Assembly (NCBI RefSeq): GCF_035918095.1
Contig: NZ_CP109137.1
Span: 8,186,001 to 8,250,000 of the forward strand
Origin: Streptomyces sp. NBC_01750
GTDB lineage: Bacteria; Actinomycetota; Actinomycetes; Streptomycetales; Streptomycetaceae
Length of the DNA stretch: 64,000 nucleotides
Direction of reading: 5' to 3'
Shown in pieces: positions 19,472 through 27,741 of this stretch. The position numbers and the translations under genes are program-made. Below the pieces are notes generated by a model. That model saw only the letters and a list, made by a program, of their open reading frames with translations. It did not search any database and had not been told where the DNA came from. The first letter of the stretch is position 1. The number at the start of each line of letters is the position of its first letter.

Positions 19472-19900
19472 ATGCCATTCGAAGAGAAGAGCGCATGGGT
19501 CATGGGGGTTCTCGCGGTCGGCACGTACACGGGCTACCTCGTCGTCATTCTTGGGCGAGCGGGGAACGCCCCCCTCGCGGAGGTGCCGTACGAGGCGGCG
19601 CTGCTGTGGGCCCTGGGTATCTCGATCGCGGCGTCGATCGTGATCCATATGCTCATCGCGATGTTCGGTCCGAAGGACGCCCGCAAGAAGGATCAGCGCG
19701 ACAGGGAGATCAATCGGTTCGGCGAACACATCGGCCAGTCATTCGTCGTCATCGGGGGAGTGGCGGCGCTCGGCATGGCGATGGCCGAGATGGACTACTT
19801 CTGGATCGCCAACGCGGTCTATCTGGCGTTCGTACTGTCGGCGATCCTCGGTTCCGCGGCCAAGATCGTCGCCTATCGCCGAGGATTTCAGCCATGGTGA
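19472..19900 (+). CDS. Four-helix membrane protein partnered with an XRE regulator
   Basis: A 142-residue membrane protein with four hydrophobic segments (about 9-28, 42-64, 90-106 and 111-130) and a basic cytoplasmic loop between helices 2 and 3 (KDARKKDQRDREINR). It resembles the small DUF2178-like membrane proteins often encoded directly before a short XRE-type regulator, and its stop overlaps that regulator gene here. Function unknown; a sensor or anti-regulator role is conceivable. ATG 19472 coincides with the predicted transcription start. A GTG/TTG start further upstream would lie within the promoter and is unlikely. Confidence 0.7.
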   Translation: MPFEEKSAWVMGVLAVGTYTGYLVVILGRAGNAPLAEVPYEAALLWALGISIAASIVIHMLIAMFGPKDARKKDQRDREINRFGEHIGQSFVVIGGVAALGMAMAEMDYFWIANAVYLAFVLSAILGSAAKIVAYRRGFQPW

Positions 19901-20127
19901 AACCGACCAGGGTCACGAATGCGATCCGGGGCCTCCGGTTCACCCACGGAGAGATGACACAAGCGGAACTGGCAGAACGCATCGGTGTGTCACGCCAGAC
20001 GGTCATTGCCATCGAACAAGGCAGGTATTCGCCTTCACTCGAAATGGCATTTCAGATCGCCAGGGTGTTCAGAGTCCCGCTCGACACTGTGTTCCAGTAC
20101 CCGGACAGCGAAGGAAAGACACCATGA
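19894..20127 (+). CDS. Short XRE-family transcriptional regulator
   Basis: A 77-residue protein consisting of one helix-turn-helix: TQAELAERIGVSRQTVIAIEQGRYSPSLEMAFQIA (about residues 22-56). A VFRVPLDTVFQYP tail follows, as in the YgzD/Xre-like mini-regulators. It overlaps the upstream membrane-protein gene by seven bases and the downstream oxidoreductase by four (ATGA), so the three are one translationally coupled operon. It probably autoregulates the promoter at 19437-19465, though no clear operator was found. Confidence 0.88.
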   Translation: MVKPTRVTNAIRGLRFTHGEMTQAELAERIGVSRQTVIAIEQGRYSPSLEMAFQIARVFRVPLDTVFQYPDSEGKTP

Positions 20128-21095
20128 AGGCAGTAGTCCGGGAGACGTACCGGTCACCCGATGGCCTGGAACTCAAAGAGATCGACAAGCCGGTTGTCGG
20201 CGATGACGACGTTCTCGTACGTGTTCACGCCGCAGGCGTCGACCAGGGCGTCTGGCACCTCGTCACGGGCCTGCCGTACCTCCTTCGCGCCATGGGGTTC
20301 GGGCTGCGCAGACCCAAAAACCGTGTCCCGGGTCTGGATGTCGCGGGGCGTGTCGAGGCGGTCGGCCGGAACGTGATCCGGTTCCAGCCGGGTGACGAGG
20401 TGTTCGGCACCTGTTCGGGCTCCTACGCCGAGTACGCCTGCGCGCGCCAGGACAAGTTCGCGCCCAAGCCGGCGAACGTCACCTTCGCGCAGGCGGCGGC
20501 AGTCCCCAGCTCCGCTTTCGCCGCCCTCCAGGGTCTTCGCCGCGGTGCACAGGTCCAGGCGGGGCAGAAGGTTCTGGTCATCGGTGCGGGTGGAGGCGTC
20601 GGGACGTTCGCGGTGCAGCTGGCCAAGGAGTTCGGCGCGCACGTCACCGGTGTGTGCAGCACGAAGAAGACGGACCTGGTCCGCTCGATCGGCGCCGACG
20701 AAGTCATCGACTACACACGCGAGGATTTCGCGGACGGACCGAGCCGCTACGACCTGATACTCGACGCCGCGGGTGGTCGTTCGTTGTCGCACCTCCGGCG
20801 TGCTCTCGATCCTCGGGGAACTCTCGTCATCGTCGGATCCGAAGAGGGAGGACGGTGGGCCCAGGGCGTGGACCGCGCGCTCCGGGCGGCGATGCTGTCA
20901 CCGTTCGTGAGCCAGAAACTGAGGATGCTGGTGTCCACGGAGAATGAGGGGGACCTCCAGTTGTTGGGGAAACTGATCGAGGCCGGAAAACTCACTCCGA
21001 TCGTCGACAGGACGTACTCGCTGAGTGAGGTCCCCAAGGCCATTGAGTACTTGAGGGCCGGCCACGCACGCGGCAAGGTCGTCATCACGGTGTAA
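20124..21095 (+). CDS. Zinc-independent MDR-family NAD(P)-dependent oxidoreductase
   Basis: A 323-residue medium-chain reductase of the quinone-oxidoreductase/zinc-independent type. The catalytic GroES-like domain (1-125) lacks the zinc-binding Cys/His set, and the coenzyme domain has VLVIGAGGGVGTFAVQLAKEFGA (about 153-175). The C-terminal YSLSEVPKAIEYLRAGHARGKVVITV fits the family. It probably reduces a quinone or an activated alkene; the substrate is unknown. ATG 20124 overlaps the XRE stop. Being the third gene of a membrane-protein/regulator/reductase operon, it may respond to redox-active compounds, but this is inferred. Confidence 0.85.
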   Translation: MKAVVRETYRSPDGLELKEIDKPVVGDDDVLVRVHAAGVDQGVWHLVTGLPYLLRAMGFGLRRPKNRVPGLDVAGRVEAVGRNVIRFQPGDEVFGTCSGSYAEYACARQDKFAPKPANVTFAQAAAVPSSAFAALQGLRRGAQVQAGQKVLVIGAGGGVGTFAVQLAKEFGAHVTGVCSTKKTDLVRSIGADEVIDYTREDFADGPSRYDLILDAAGGRSLSHLRRALDPRGTLVIVGSEEGGRWAQGVDRALRAAMLSPFVSQKLRMLVSTENEGDLQLLGKLIEAGKLTPIVDRTYSLSEVPKAIEYLRAGHARGKVVITV

Positions 21096-21482
21096 AGGGG
21101 TGCTGCCGCACTTCCCGCCAGGTCGCGCCGCCGAACATGAGGCGGAGCCTCGCTCCACGGTCGGGTACGGGGGGTGAGTCCCGTACCGGACCCGCGGTAC
21201 TCCCGTACCGGACCGGAAGCGCGCGATCAGGTGCCTTCCGGGACGCTGCCGTGCAGCCGTCCTTCCGCGTAGTCGCAGGTGCCTTCGGCCTGGAACTGCA
21301 GCGCCGCCCGCATCACCTCCGCCCCCGGACCGTGCAGCTGTTCCGCGACTACCCCCAGCCGCAGAGCGGCGACCTCGCTGCGCCGGAGGTGGTGGCCGTG
21401 AACGCATGAGCGACACCCGTCTGACGGTACGCAGGGAGAGCCTCCGCCCAATCGGGGTACCTGTTCTGAGGGGAGGACGGAG
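21096..21482. other. 387-base gap with a coding-like fragment on the minus strand
   Basis: Direct repeats of CCCGTACCGGACC lie near 21178-21215. From about 21405 down to a TGA at 21227 the minus strand has strongly coding-like third positions (LRRSEVAALRLGV, then MRAALQFQAEGTCDY) but no plausible start codon. It may be the 3' end of a lost gene. The family is not recognised. Confidence 0.35.
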
Positions 21483-21788
21483 ATGGGAGAGGCCGTGCAT
21501 ACCGAAATGTGGGTGGCGGTGGCGGTGGTCGCCGCGGTCCTGGTCGTCACCACCGTCGTGCTGGCCGGTGTGCTCATGGTCAGACTTGTGAAGGCACGGC
21601 GGCAGCTGAGGGATGCCGGAATTCCGGTGGAGAACAAGGCGGTCTTCTGGGGTGCCTTGATCTACCTGGTGTGTCCTGTCGATCTGCTGCCCGACCCGGT
21701 CCTCCTCGACGACATCGGGTTTCTGCTGCTCGCACTGCGCTCGCTCCAGGCTGCGGGGGAACGAGCCCACGTGGTCCGCCGACGCTGA
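21483..21788 (+). CDS. DUF1232 (YkvA-like) small membrane protein
   Basis: A 101-residue protein with an N-terminal membrane helix (about residues 9-32) and the DUF1232 core: NKAVFWGALIYLVCPVDLLPDPVLLDDIGFLLLAL, containing the characteristic Pro-x-Asp-Leu-Leu-Pro-Asp motif. ATG 21483 follows GGGGAGGACGGAG. The family is widespread and of unknown function; some members are linked to envelope or stress operons. No clear operon partner lies within 170 bases. Confidence 0.85.
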   Translation: MGEAVHTEMWVAVAVVAAVLVVTTVVLAGVLMVRLVKARRQLRDAGIPVENKAVFWGALIYLVCPVDLLPDPVLLDDIGFLLLALRSLQAAGERAHVVRRR

Positions 21789-21965
21789 CACTCCGGTCCG
21801 ACGCCGGCGGAGTGTGCGGCGACGCGCGTCTGCGACCAGCCGGACAACAGGCCGACGTATCCCGGTTTTTCGAACTCCTGACGTATCGGGCCGGATAGTC
21901 CCTATTCTTGGCGTCTTGCCGGGCCCGCTTTGGGGGGGTGCCCGGCCTGACCCCGAGGGATGTTC

Positions 21966-22418
21966 ATGCTCCGTACCCGTTCCATAGCCGCTGCCTCAAC
22001 CGTCGTGGCCTTCGCCGGTCTCATAGCCCTGCCGTCGCCTGCGCAGGCAGCCGGCTCGGTCCACCTGTACAAGATCTACTACGACAGCCCCGGCTCGGAC
22101 CGCGGCGCCAACTCGAGCCTGAACGCGGAGTTCGTGCAGATCCGCAACACGACCGGCGCGGCGGTCAGCCTGAAGGGCTGGGTCCTGGTCGATGCGTCCA
22201 ACCACAAGTACACCTTCGGCACGTACACCCTCGGGAAGGGCAAGACGGTGACGGTGCGCACCGGGAAGGGCACCAATACTGCGGGCAACCGCTACCAGGG
22301 GCGTGGGTGGTACGTGTGGAACAACGACAAGGACACCGCCACCCTGAAAAGGGCGAACGGGAGCAAGGTCGACACCTGCTCCTACAACTCGACCCGGGTC
22401 GACTACAAGATGTGCTGA
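21966..22418 (+). CDS. Secreted lamin-tail-domain protein
   Basis: A 150-residue exported protein. A Sec-type signal (basic MLRTR, hydrophobic core, SPAQAA cleavage region near residue 27) is followed by one lamin-tail (LTD) beta-sandwich: LNAEFVQIRNTTGAAVSLKGWVLVD, then the GTYTL, GWYVWNNDKDTATL strands typical of bacterial LTDs. A Cys pair near the C-terminus could form a disulfide. Secreted LTD proteins are common in Streptomyces and may bind surfaces or nucleic acids, but the role is unproven. ATG 21966 is six bases after GAGGG; the ATG two codons earlier abuts that site. A strong terminator follows. Confidence 0.88.
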   Translation: MLRTRSIAAASTVVAFAGLIALPSPAQAAGSVHLYKIYYDSPGSDRGANSSLNAEFVQIRNTTGAAVSLKGWVLVDASNHKYTFGTYTLGKGKTVTVRTGKGTNTAGNRYQGRGWYVWNNDKDTATLKRANGSKVDTCSYNSTRVDYKMC

Positions 22419-22434
22419 CCAGCTGAGCCCGCAG

Positions 22435-22463
22435 GGGCGTGGCACCCATCCGGTGCCACGCCC
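22435..22463 (+). terminator. Hairpin terminator after the lamin-tail gene
   Basis: A perfect 12-bp stem (22435-22446 with 22452-22463) and a five-base loop begin 17 bases after the stop codon. No strong T tract follows. Confidence 0.75.
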
Positions 22464-22529
22464 GCGCCGAAATCCGGCAGGGGGCTAAATCACTGGCACG
22501 AGACCTGGCCGCCGGGCACCGTACCGGTC

Positions 22530-22868
22530 ATGCCAACACAGAACCTCTGGCGGACAGCAGACTTCCGCGCGCTGTTCATGGCCACCGCGCTCAGCCAGTT
22601 GGGCACCAACATCGGCTATGTCGCCGTTCCGATGATCGCCATGTCCGCACTCGACGCGAGCACCGGCCACGTCGGGCTCCTGGCCACCCTCAGCACTGCC
22701 GCCTTCCTCCTCATCGGCCTGCCTGCCGGGGCCTGGGTGGACCGGATGCGGCACCGTCGGGTTTCCGGCGGGAGCTGTCGCAGCAGCCGGCTTTTCGTGC
22801 CTCTGACCCCGGAAACACTCCAGAAGACGATCTGCGGCAGTGTCAGGTCCAGTGACGTGTCCATGTGA
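22530..22868 (+). pseudogene. Truncated MFS transporter (N-terminal fragment)
   Basis: The first 75 or so residues (MPTQNLWRTADFRALF, two membrane helices, then GLPAGAWVDRMRHRR) are a typical MFS start with the loop-2/3 motif, as in actinobacterial multidrug exporters of about 420 residues. After about 22770 the sequence is unrelated and the frame ends 33 codons later. The remaining ten helices are absent downstream, where the next gene is on the opposite strand. This is a truncated pseudogene; the break coincides with sequence of unknown origin. Confidence 0.75.
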
Positions 22869-23051
22869 GAGCGGTCCTGTCTGCCCGGACGTGAGCGAGA
22901 CGAATTCCGCGGAGCCGCCCAACCGGAGTCCGGGTACTGCGGACCCGCCGCAACCGGCATCGTCCGCACCGTCGTTGGTGGGGCGCGGTCGGTTGCCGAC
23001 GTGGCGGATACGGGGACAGCCGGGCGGCGGACCGCGTGCCGGTGCGGTGGG
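22869..23051. other. Short gap with no recognisable feature
   Basis: This stretch lies between the MFS relic and the 3' end of the ABC exporter gene. I see no gene, repeat or clear terminator in it. Confidence 0.4.
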
Positions 23052-24941
23052 TCAGTGGACGGGGTGTGCTTCATCCGCTCCCGGGCGTCGGAACTGGGTG
23101 CGATGCAGCTCCTCGTATCGGCCTCCGGCGGCCAGGAGTTCGGTGTGGGTTCCGCGTTCGACGATGCGGCCGTCCTCCACGACCAGGATCAGGTCAGCGG
23201 CCCGAATGGTCGAGAGCCGGTGGGCGATCACCACGGCGGTACGGCCCTCCAGAGCCTCGCCCAGAGCCTCCTGGACGGCCGCCTCGGAGGTGGAGTCGAG
23301 GTGGGCCGTCGCTTCGTCGAGGATGACGACTCGCTGGCGGGCCAGCAACAGCCGGGCGATGGTCAGGCGTTGCCGCTCGCCGCCCGAGAGCCGGTAGCCG
23401 CGCTCGCCGACGACGGTGTCCAGCCCGTCGGGCAGTGAGGTCACCAGCCCGCTCAGGCGGGACCGGTGCAGGGCGTCCCAGATGTCGCTCTCGGTGGCGT
23501 CGGGCCGGGCGAGGAGCAGGTTGGCGCGGACGGATTCGTGGAAGAGGTGTCCGTCCTGGGTGACCATGCCGATCGTCTCGCGGATCGAGTCCGAGGTCAG
23601 GTCGCGTACGTCGATGCCGTTCAGCCGTACGGAACCGGTGTCGGTGTCGTACAGCCGCGGAACGAGCTGTGCGATCGTGGACTTGCCTGCTCCGGAGGAG
23701 CCGACCAGCGCGACCATCTGGCCGGGTTCGGCGCGGAAGGAGATGCCGTTCAGAACCTCCGTGCCGGCGCGGGAGTCGAGGGTGGCGACCTCCTCGAGGG
23801 AGGCGAGGGAGACCTTGTCGGCGGAGGGGTAGCCGAAGCGGACCCCGTCGAACTCCACGGACACCGGCCCGTCCGGCACCCGGCAGGCGTCGGGCTTCTC
23901 GGCGATCAGCGGTTTCAGGTCGAGGATCTCGAAGACCCGCTCGAAACTGACCAGGGCGCTCATCACCTCGACGCGCGCGCCGGCCAGTGCGGTCAGCGGG
24001 GCGTAGAGGCGGGTGAGGAGCAGGGCGAGGGCCACGACGGCTCCCGGGTCCAGGCTGCCGCGCAGTGCGTAATAGCCGCCGAGTCCGTAGACCAGGGCGA
24101 GGGCCAGGGCGGACACCAGGGTGAGGGCGGTGATGAAGACCGACTGGGCCATGGCGGTACGGATACCGATGTCGCGCACCCGGCGGGCGCGGGCGGCGAA
24201 TTCGGCGGACTCGTCGGCGGGCCGCCCGAAGAGTTTGACGAGGGTCGCGCCGGGGGCGGAGAAGCGTTCGGTCATCTGGGTGCCCATGGCGGCGTTGTGG
24301 TTGGCCGCCTCGCGCTGCATCTTGGCCATGCGGGAGCCCATCCGGCGGGCGGGGACGACGAACACCGGCAGCAGGACGAGGGCGAGCAGCGTGATCTGCC
24401 AGGAGATGCTGAGCATCACGGCGAGCGTCAGCAGCAGGGTGACGAGGTTGGAGACGACGCCGGACAAAGTGTTGCTGAAGGCCCGCTGGGCCCCGATGAC
24501 GTCGTTGTTGAGCCGGCTGACGAGCGCGCCGGTGCGGGTGCGGGTGAAGAAGGCCACCGGCATCCGCTGGACATGGTCGAAGACTGCCGTGCGGAGATCG
24601 AGGATCAGCCCCTCGCCGAGGGTGGCCGACAGCCAGCGGGTGAGCAGACCGAGCACCGCCTCGGCGACGGCGATGACGGCGATCAGCAGTGCGAGCCGGA
24701 TGACCGTGCCGGTTTCCTGGCCCTTGACGATCGCGTCGACGACGCGTCCTGCCAGCACGGGTGTGGCCACGGCGAGCAGGGCCGTGACCACGCTGAGCAG
24801 CAGGAAGCGGTACAGCTGCCGGCGGTGCGGCCGGGCGAAGGCCGCGATACGGCGCAGGGTGGCCCGGGAAAAGGGCCTTCGGTCCTGCTGGGCGTTCATC
24901 GCGCTGTGCAGCGATGTCCACGCGGTGACTTCCATGTCCAA
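23052..24941 (-). CDS. ABC exporter, fused permease and ATPase
   Basis: A 629-residue half-transporter. It has six membrane helices in the first 330 residues (type IV ABC exporter fold). The ATPase domain has Walker A VGSSGAGKST, the Q-loop at TQDGHLF, signature LSGGERQR, Walker B VVILDEATAHLD and the switch His in IAHRLST. It probably works as a homodimer that exports a hydrophobic or peptide substrate. TTG 24941 is favoured because GGAGG lies six bases upstream; an ATG is two codons later. An extended segment between permease and ATPase (after GYPSADKVSL) is slightly longer than usual. The upstream promoter has a MerR-type architecture, suggesting inducible multidrug export. Confidence 0.92.
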   Translation of the reverse strand: MDMEVTAWTSLHSAMNAQQDRRPFSRATLRRIAAFARPHRRQLYRFLLLSVVTALLAVATPVLAGRVVDAIVKGQETGTVIRLALLIAVIAVAEAVLGLLTRWLSATLGEGLILDLRTAVFDHVQRMPVAFFTRTRTGALVSRLNNDVIGAQRAFSNTLSGVVSNLVTLLLTLAVMLSISWQITLLALVLLPVFVVPARRMGSRMAKMQREAANHNAAMGTQMTERFSAPGATLVKLFGRPADESAEFAARARRVRDIGIRTAMAQSVFITALTLVSALALALVYGLGGYYALRGSLDPGAVVALALLLTRLYAPLTALAGARVEVMSALVSFERVFEILDLKPLIAEKPDACRVPDGPVSVEFDGVRFGYPSADKVSLASLEEVATLDSRAGTEVLNGISFRAEPGQMVALVGSSGAGKSTIAQLVPRLYDTDTGSVRLNGIDVRDLTSDSIRETIGMVTQDGHLFHESVRANLLLARPDATESDIWDALHRSRLSGLVTSLPDGLDTVVGERGYRLSGGERQRLTIARLLLARQRVVILDEATAHLDSTSEAAVQEALGEALEGRTAVVIAHRLSTIRAADLILVVEDGRIVERGTHTELLAAGGRYEELHRTQFRRPGADEAHPVH

Positions 24942-25010
24942 GGGGTGCCTCCGGAATCTGGTGGGCCGACGCGGTTCCCGTCGGCCGACATGGCCAGGGG
25001 CGCACCCAGA

Positions 25011-25041
25011 ACGTTATGACCTCAACCAACGTTGAGGTCAA
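25011..25041 (-). promoter_or_regulatory. MerR-type promoter: dyad inside a 19-bp spacer
   Basis: Reading the minus strand, TTGACC (25036-25041) and TAACGT (25011-25016) are separated by 19 bases, two more than normal. A perfect 10-bp dyad, TGACCTCAAC-N4-GTTGAGGTCA (25017-25040), fills the spacer. Overlong spacers with a central dyad are the hallmark of promoters activated by MerR/SoxR-family regulators. It faces the ABC exporter gene, whose start is about 70 bases downstream. No MerR gene is adjacent. Confidence 0.75.
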
Positions 25042-25202
25042 TTGATTCCGCTCGGTCCTCACCCGGTAACCCGCGGTCACCGCAGGTTGCGGCCCCGGAT
25101 GCACTTCGTGAGCTCCGCAATGGCCGATGGGCAGCCGCTCACCCGCGGTATCCGCGATACCTGCCGCACAGCGGCCCCGACCCGGTTTCGTAGGATCGGA
25201 CC

Positions 25203-26363
25203 GTGACAACGGGGGCAAGTACCGGCTGGGCGGCGCCGACAGAGGCCGAACGGCTGCTGCACGAGGCGAAAAGGCGCGACGACGGGGAGGCGGTGCTCGA
25301 CACGCTCTCCCGCAGCCGGCTCTATCTGCTCGTCGCCCGGCTCCACGCCGATACTCCCGGCCTCACCGTCCCGCTCCCGTCGCAGCACGATCGTGCGACG
25401 GGCCGGACATGCGTCCCCGTTCTGACGCCCGGCATGCTGCCGCCCTGGCATCCGGACTGGGTGTTCCGGCAGACCACGCTCGCCGAACTCGCGAGAATCT
25501 GGCCGGACAACAAGTGGTGGCTCGGGGTCAATCTGGGCACGCCGTATGCGGCCGCCGTGCCGGCCCGGCCGACGCACCGCAAGGCGTGGCTGAAGGCCGA
25601 CGCGAAGTCGGCCGGCCAGCAGGGGGGCCGACTGCTCACGCACAGCGGCGGTCAGCTGCACGGACCGGTCGCGCACGGCTTGGCCCTCGGCGCCCACCTC
25701 GCCGTGCACAACGGCCTCGTCTGGAATCAACTCGGCGCCGCCTACGAGGACTACGAGACGGACATCGCACGGCTTCGCAATCCGTGGTGCGTCGGCAATC
25801 GAGTCGGCTACCAGCGGAAGCTCGACTCGCTGATGGCCACCCGGCTGATCGGCCGCACCCCTGAGTTCGTACTGCAGACCCGGCGCGGTCTCGTCAGGCA
25901 GCTGAAGCGGGCGCCCTCGCACGAGGAATGGTCCGACGGCGTCACCGGGAGGCTGACCCAACGCCGCGCGTCCGGCTCGGAGATGGAGGAGGCCGGTGAG
26001 TGGCTGCGACGCATCGTCCGGTACGAAGACCGGTTCCGGGCCGACGGCGTACTCGCGGCCGACGAGCGGATCGACACCCTGGCAGCCTTTGACTACGGGC
26101 GTGCGGTCAATGTCGTACGGCTGGCGCTGGGCGCCCGTTACTGCGATCCGCTCGAGGCTGAGCAGGCCGTGCTGCGGATCGCTGAACTGGCGCGGCAGGC
26201 GTACGGATCCTGGACGGAATTCTCTCTCGGTTACGCGCTGACCCGGCTGATCCACTTCGACGAGGACGACGACTCCGGGGCCAAGTACCAGGAGTCGCTT
26301 GCCCAACACCGCATCCTCACCCAGGACCCCACGAGCCCCTACCGGAACATTCCATGGTCATGA
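25203..26363 (+). CDS. DUF1266-like protein, first of two tandem paralogues
   Basis: A 386-residue soluble protein starting at GTG 25203. The N-terminal part (LTPGMLPPWHPDWVF, then WWLGVNLGTPYAA) resembles SseB-like N-terminal domains. The C-terminal half (FDYGRAVNVVRLALGARYC, then YGSWTEFSLGYALTRLIHFD) carries the Gly-Arg-Ala and Trp-xx-Phe-xx-Gly-Tyr pattern of DUF1266 proteins. Function unknown. It overlaps the next gene, which is clearly its paralogue with matching blocks throughout, so the pair arose by tandem duplication. Confidence 0.75.
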   Translation: MTTGASTGWAAPTEAERLLHEAKRRDDGEAVLDTLSRSRLYLLVARLHADTPGLTVPLPSQHDRATGRTCVPVLTPGMLPPWHPDWVFRQTTLAELARIWPDNKWWLGVNLGTPYAAAVPARPTHRKAWLKADAKSAGQQGGRLLTHSGGQLHGPVAHGLALGAHLAVHNGLVWNQLGAAYEDYETDIARLRNPWCVGNRVGYQRKLDSLMATRLIGRTPEFVLQTRRGLVRQLKRAPSHEEWSDGVTGRLTQRRASGSEMEEAGEWLRRIVRYEDRFRADGVLAADERIDTLAAFDYGRAVNVVRLALGARYCDPLEAEQAVLRIAELARQAYGSWTEFSLGYALTRLIHFDEDDDSGAKYQESLAQHRILTQDPTSPYRNIPWS

Positions 26364-27547
26364 ACCAGCCCAGCCTGCCGCACTACCCCAACAACCCCGC
26401 GTACGGTGCCCCTTGGGTGTCCCCGTCCGAGACCGAGCATCGACTGTACGAGGCGGGGATGCGAGGCGACGTAGAGGCGCAGCTACGGGTGCTGGCCGGC
26501 GCGGAGCTCTATATAGGCGCACCGAAGGCCGAGGTCGACGCGGAACCCGACATGGTTCTCTGGCGTTCGCACCGGGACGAGGCGGGGCGGAGCTGCAAGC
26601 CGGTGCTCACCCGCGGGATGCTGCCGCCGTGGCACCCCGAATGGGTGTTCCACGGCGTCTCCCTCAAGTGGATCGCCGAGTTCGAGTGGCGGGATCCGCG
26701 GCAGCTGCTGGCGGTCAACACCGGCACTCGGGCCCAGATTCTCCTCCCCGCCACGCCGCAACACCGCGCGATGTGGCTCCGGTACTACGCGGAGAACGAC
26801 CAGCCGGACGGAGACCGGCTGATCGCGCTGCGGCACGGCGCGCTGTACGGGCCGCTCGCCTACGGTCTGGCCTGCGGCGTGCATCTGGCGATCGGGAACG
26901 GCGTGCCGTGGAACGAGGTCGGCACGGCCTACAACGAGTACTCCCAGGAGCTCGAATCGCTGCGCGAATCCTGGGGCATCACTGAACGCACCGGCTGGCA
27001 GCGGCAGTTGAACTTCCTTCTGGACGCACGCAACAGCCCGCCGGAACCCGACTTCGCCCTCCGGGTGCGCGAAGACCTACGGGCCGGTCTCGGCGAGCCG
27101 CCGTCGGCCGAGCTGTGGCGCGAGACCGCCGCAGGGCACGCCCAGGACATCGGAGCGGGCCAGGGCACGGTCCAGAACATCGAGGAGCTCGTGCGACGCA
27201 TCATCCGCTACGAGGCCCGGTTCCGCGCCGACGGGCTGCTGGCGCCGGACGGCAGGGTCACCACCACGGTCGCCTACGACTACGGGCGTGCCGTGAACCT
27301 GGCCCGCTGGGGGCTGTCGGCCCGGTTCTGCAATCCGCACGAGGCCGAGCAGGCGATCGTGTACGCAGGAGCGCTGAGTAAATCGGCCTACCACTCGTGG
27401 GAAGACTTCTCCGCGGCGTACGCGCTGGGGAGGGTGCTGCGCTTCGACGACGAGGAGTACGGCTCGTTCTACCAGCAGAATGTCGTCGCCCACCGTCTCC
27501 TGACGGAGAACGAGGGCAGCCCGTGGCGGAACATTCCCTGGCGCTGA
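26354..27547 (+). CDS. DUF1266-like protein, second tandem paralogue
   Basis: A 397-residue protein sharing the layout of its upstream neighbour: LTRGMLPPWHPEWVF in the N-terminal half, GPLAYGLACGVHLAIGNGVPWN in the middle, and FDYGRAVNLARWGLSARFCNP with SWEDFSAAYALGRVLRFDD in the C-terminal DUF1266-like domain. Both proteins end in ...RNIPW. The start may be ATG 26354 or ATG 26360; the latter overlaps the upstream stop as ATGA. Function unknown; DUF1266 proteins are often multi-copy in Streptomyces and may act in contact-dependent or developmental processes, but nothing here proves that. Confidence 0.75.
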   Translation: MVMNQPSLPHYPNNPAYGAPWVSPSETEHRLYEAGMRGDVEAQLRVLAGAELYIGAPKAEVDAEPDMVLWRSHRDEAGRSCKPVLTRGMLPPWHPEWVFHGVSLKWIAEFEWRDPRQLLAVNTGTRAQILLPATPQHRAMWLRYYAENDQPDGDRLIALRHGALYGPLAYGLACGVHLAIGNGVPWNEVGTAYNEYSQELESLRESWGITERTGWQRQLNFLLDARNSPPEPDFALRVREDLRAGLGEPPSAELWRETAAGHAQDIGAGQGTVQNIEELVRRIIRYEARFRADGLLAPDGRVTTTVAYDYGRAVNLARWGLSARFCNPHEAEQAIVYAGALSKSAYHSWEDFSAAYALGRVLRFDDEEYGSFYQQNVVAHRLLTENEGSPWRNIPWR

Positions 27548-27741
27548 GCCCGGGTCCGGGCGAGCCGAGTCACCAGGGGGCTGCGGCGACCGCGAGCCGG
27601 GGGCAGTGTCCGCCGGTCAGGTGGTGTGCGAGGTGGGCCGGGGAGGCCTCATGGCCCACCGGATCGTCCTGGTCCGAGACCAAGTAGATCAACACGTAGG
27701 AGTCGGGCCGTTCCGGGCAGGGCCCGTTCGGGCATGCCGTG

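Noticed and set aside
23194..25218. A long second minus-strand frame over the ABC exporter
   Set aside because: Low-complexity Arg/Pro/Gly composition; the ABC motifs are in the 23052-24941 frame.
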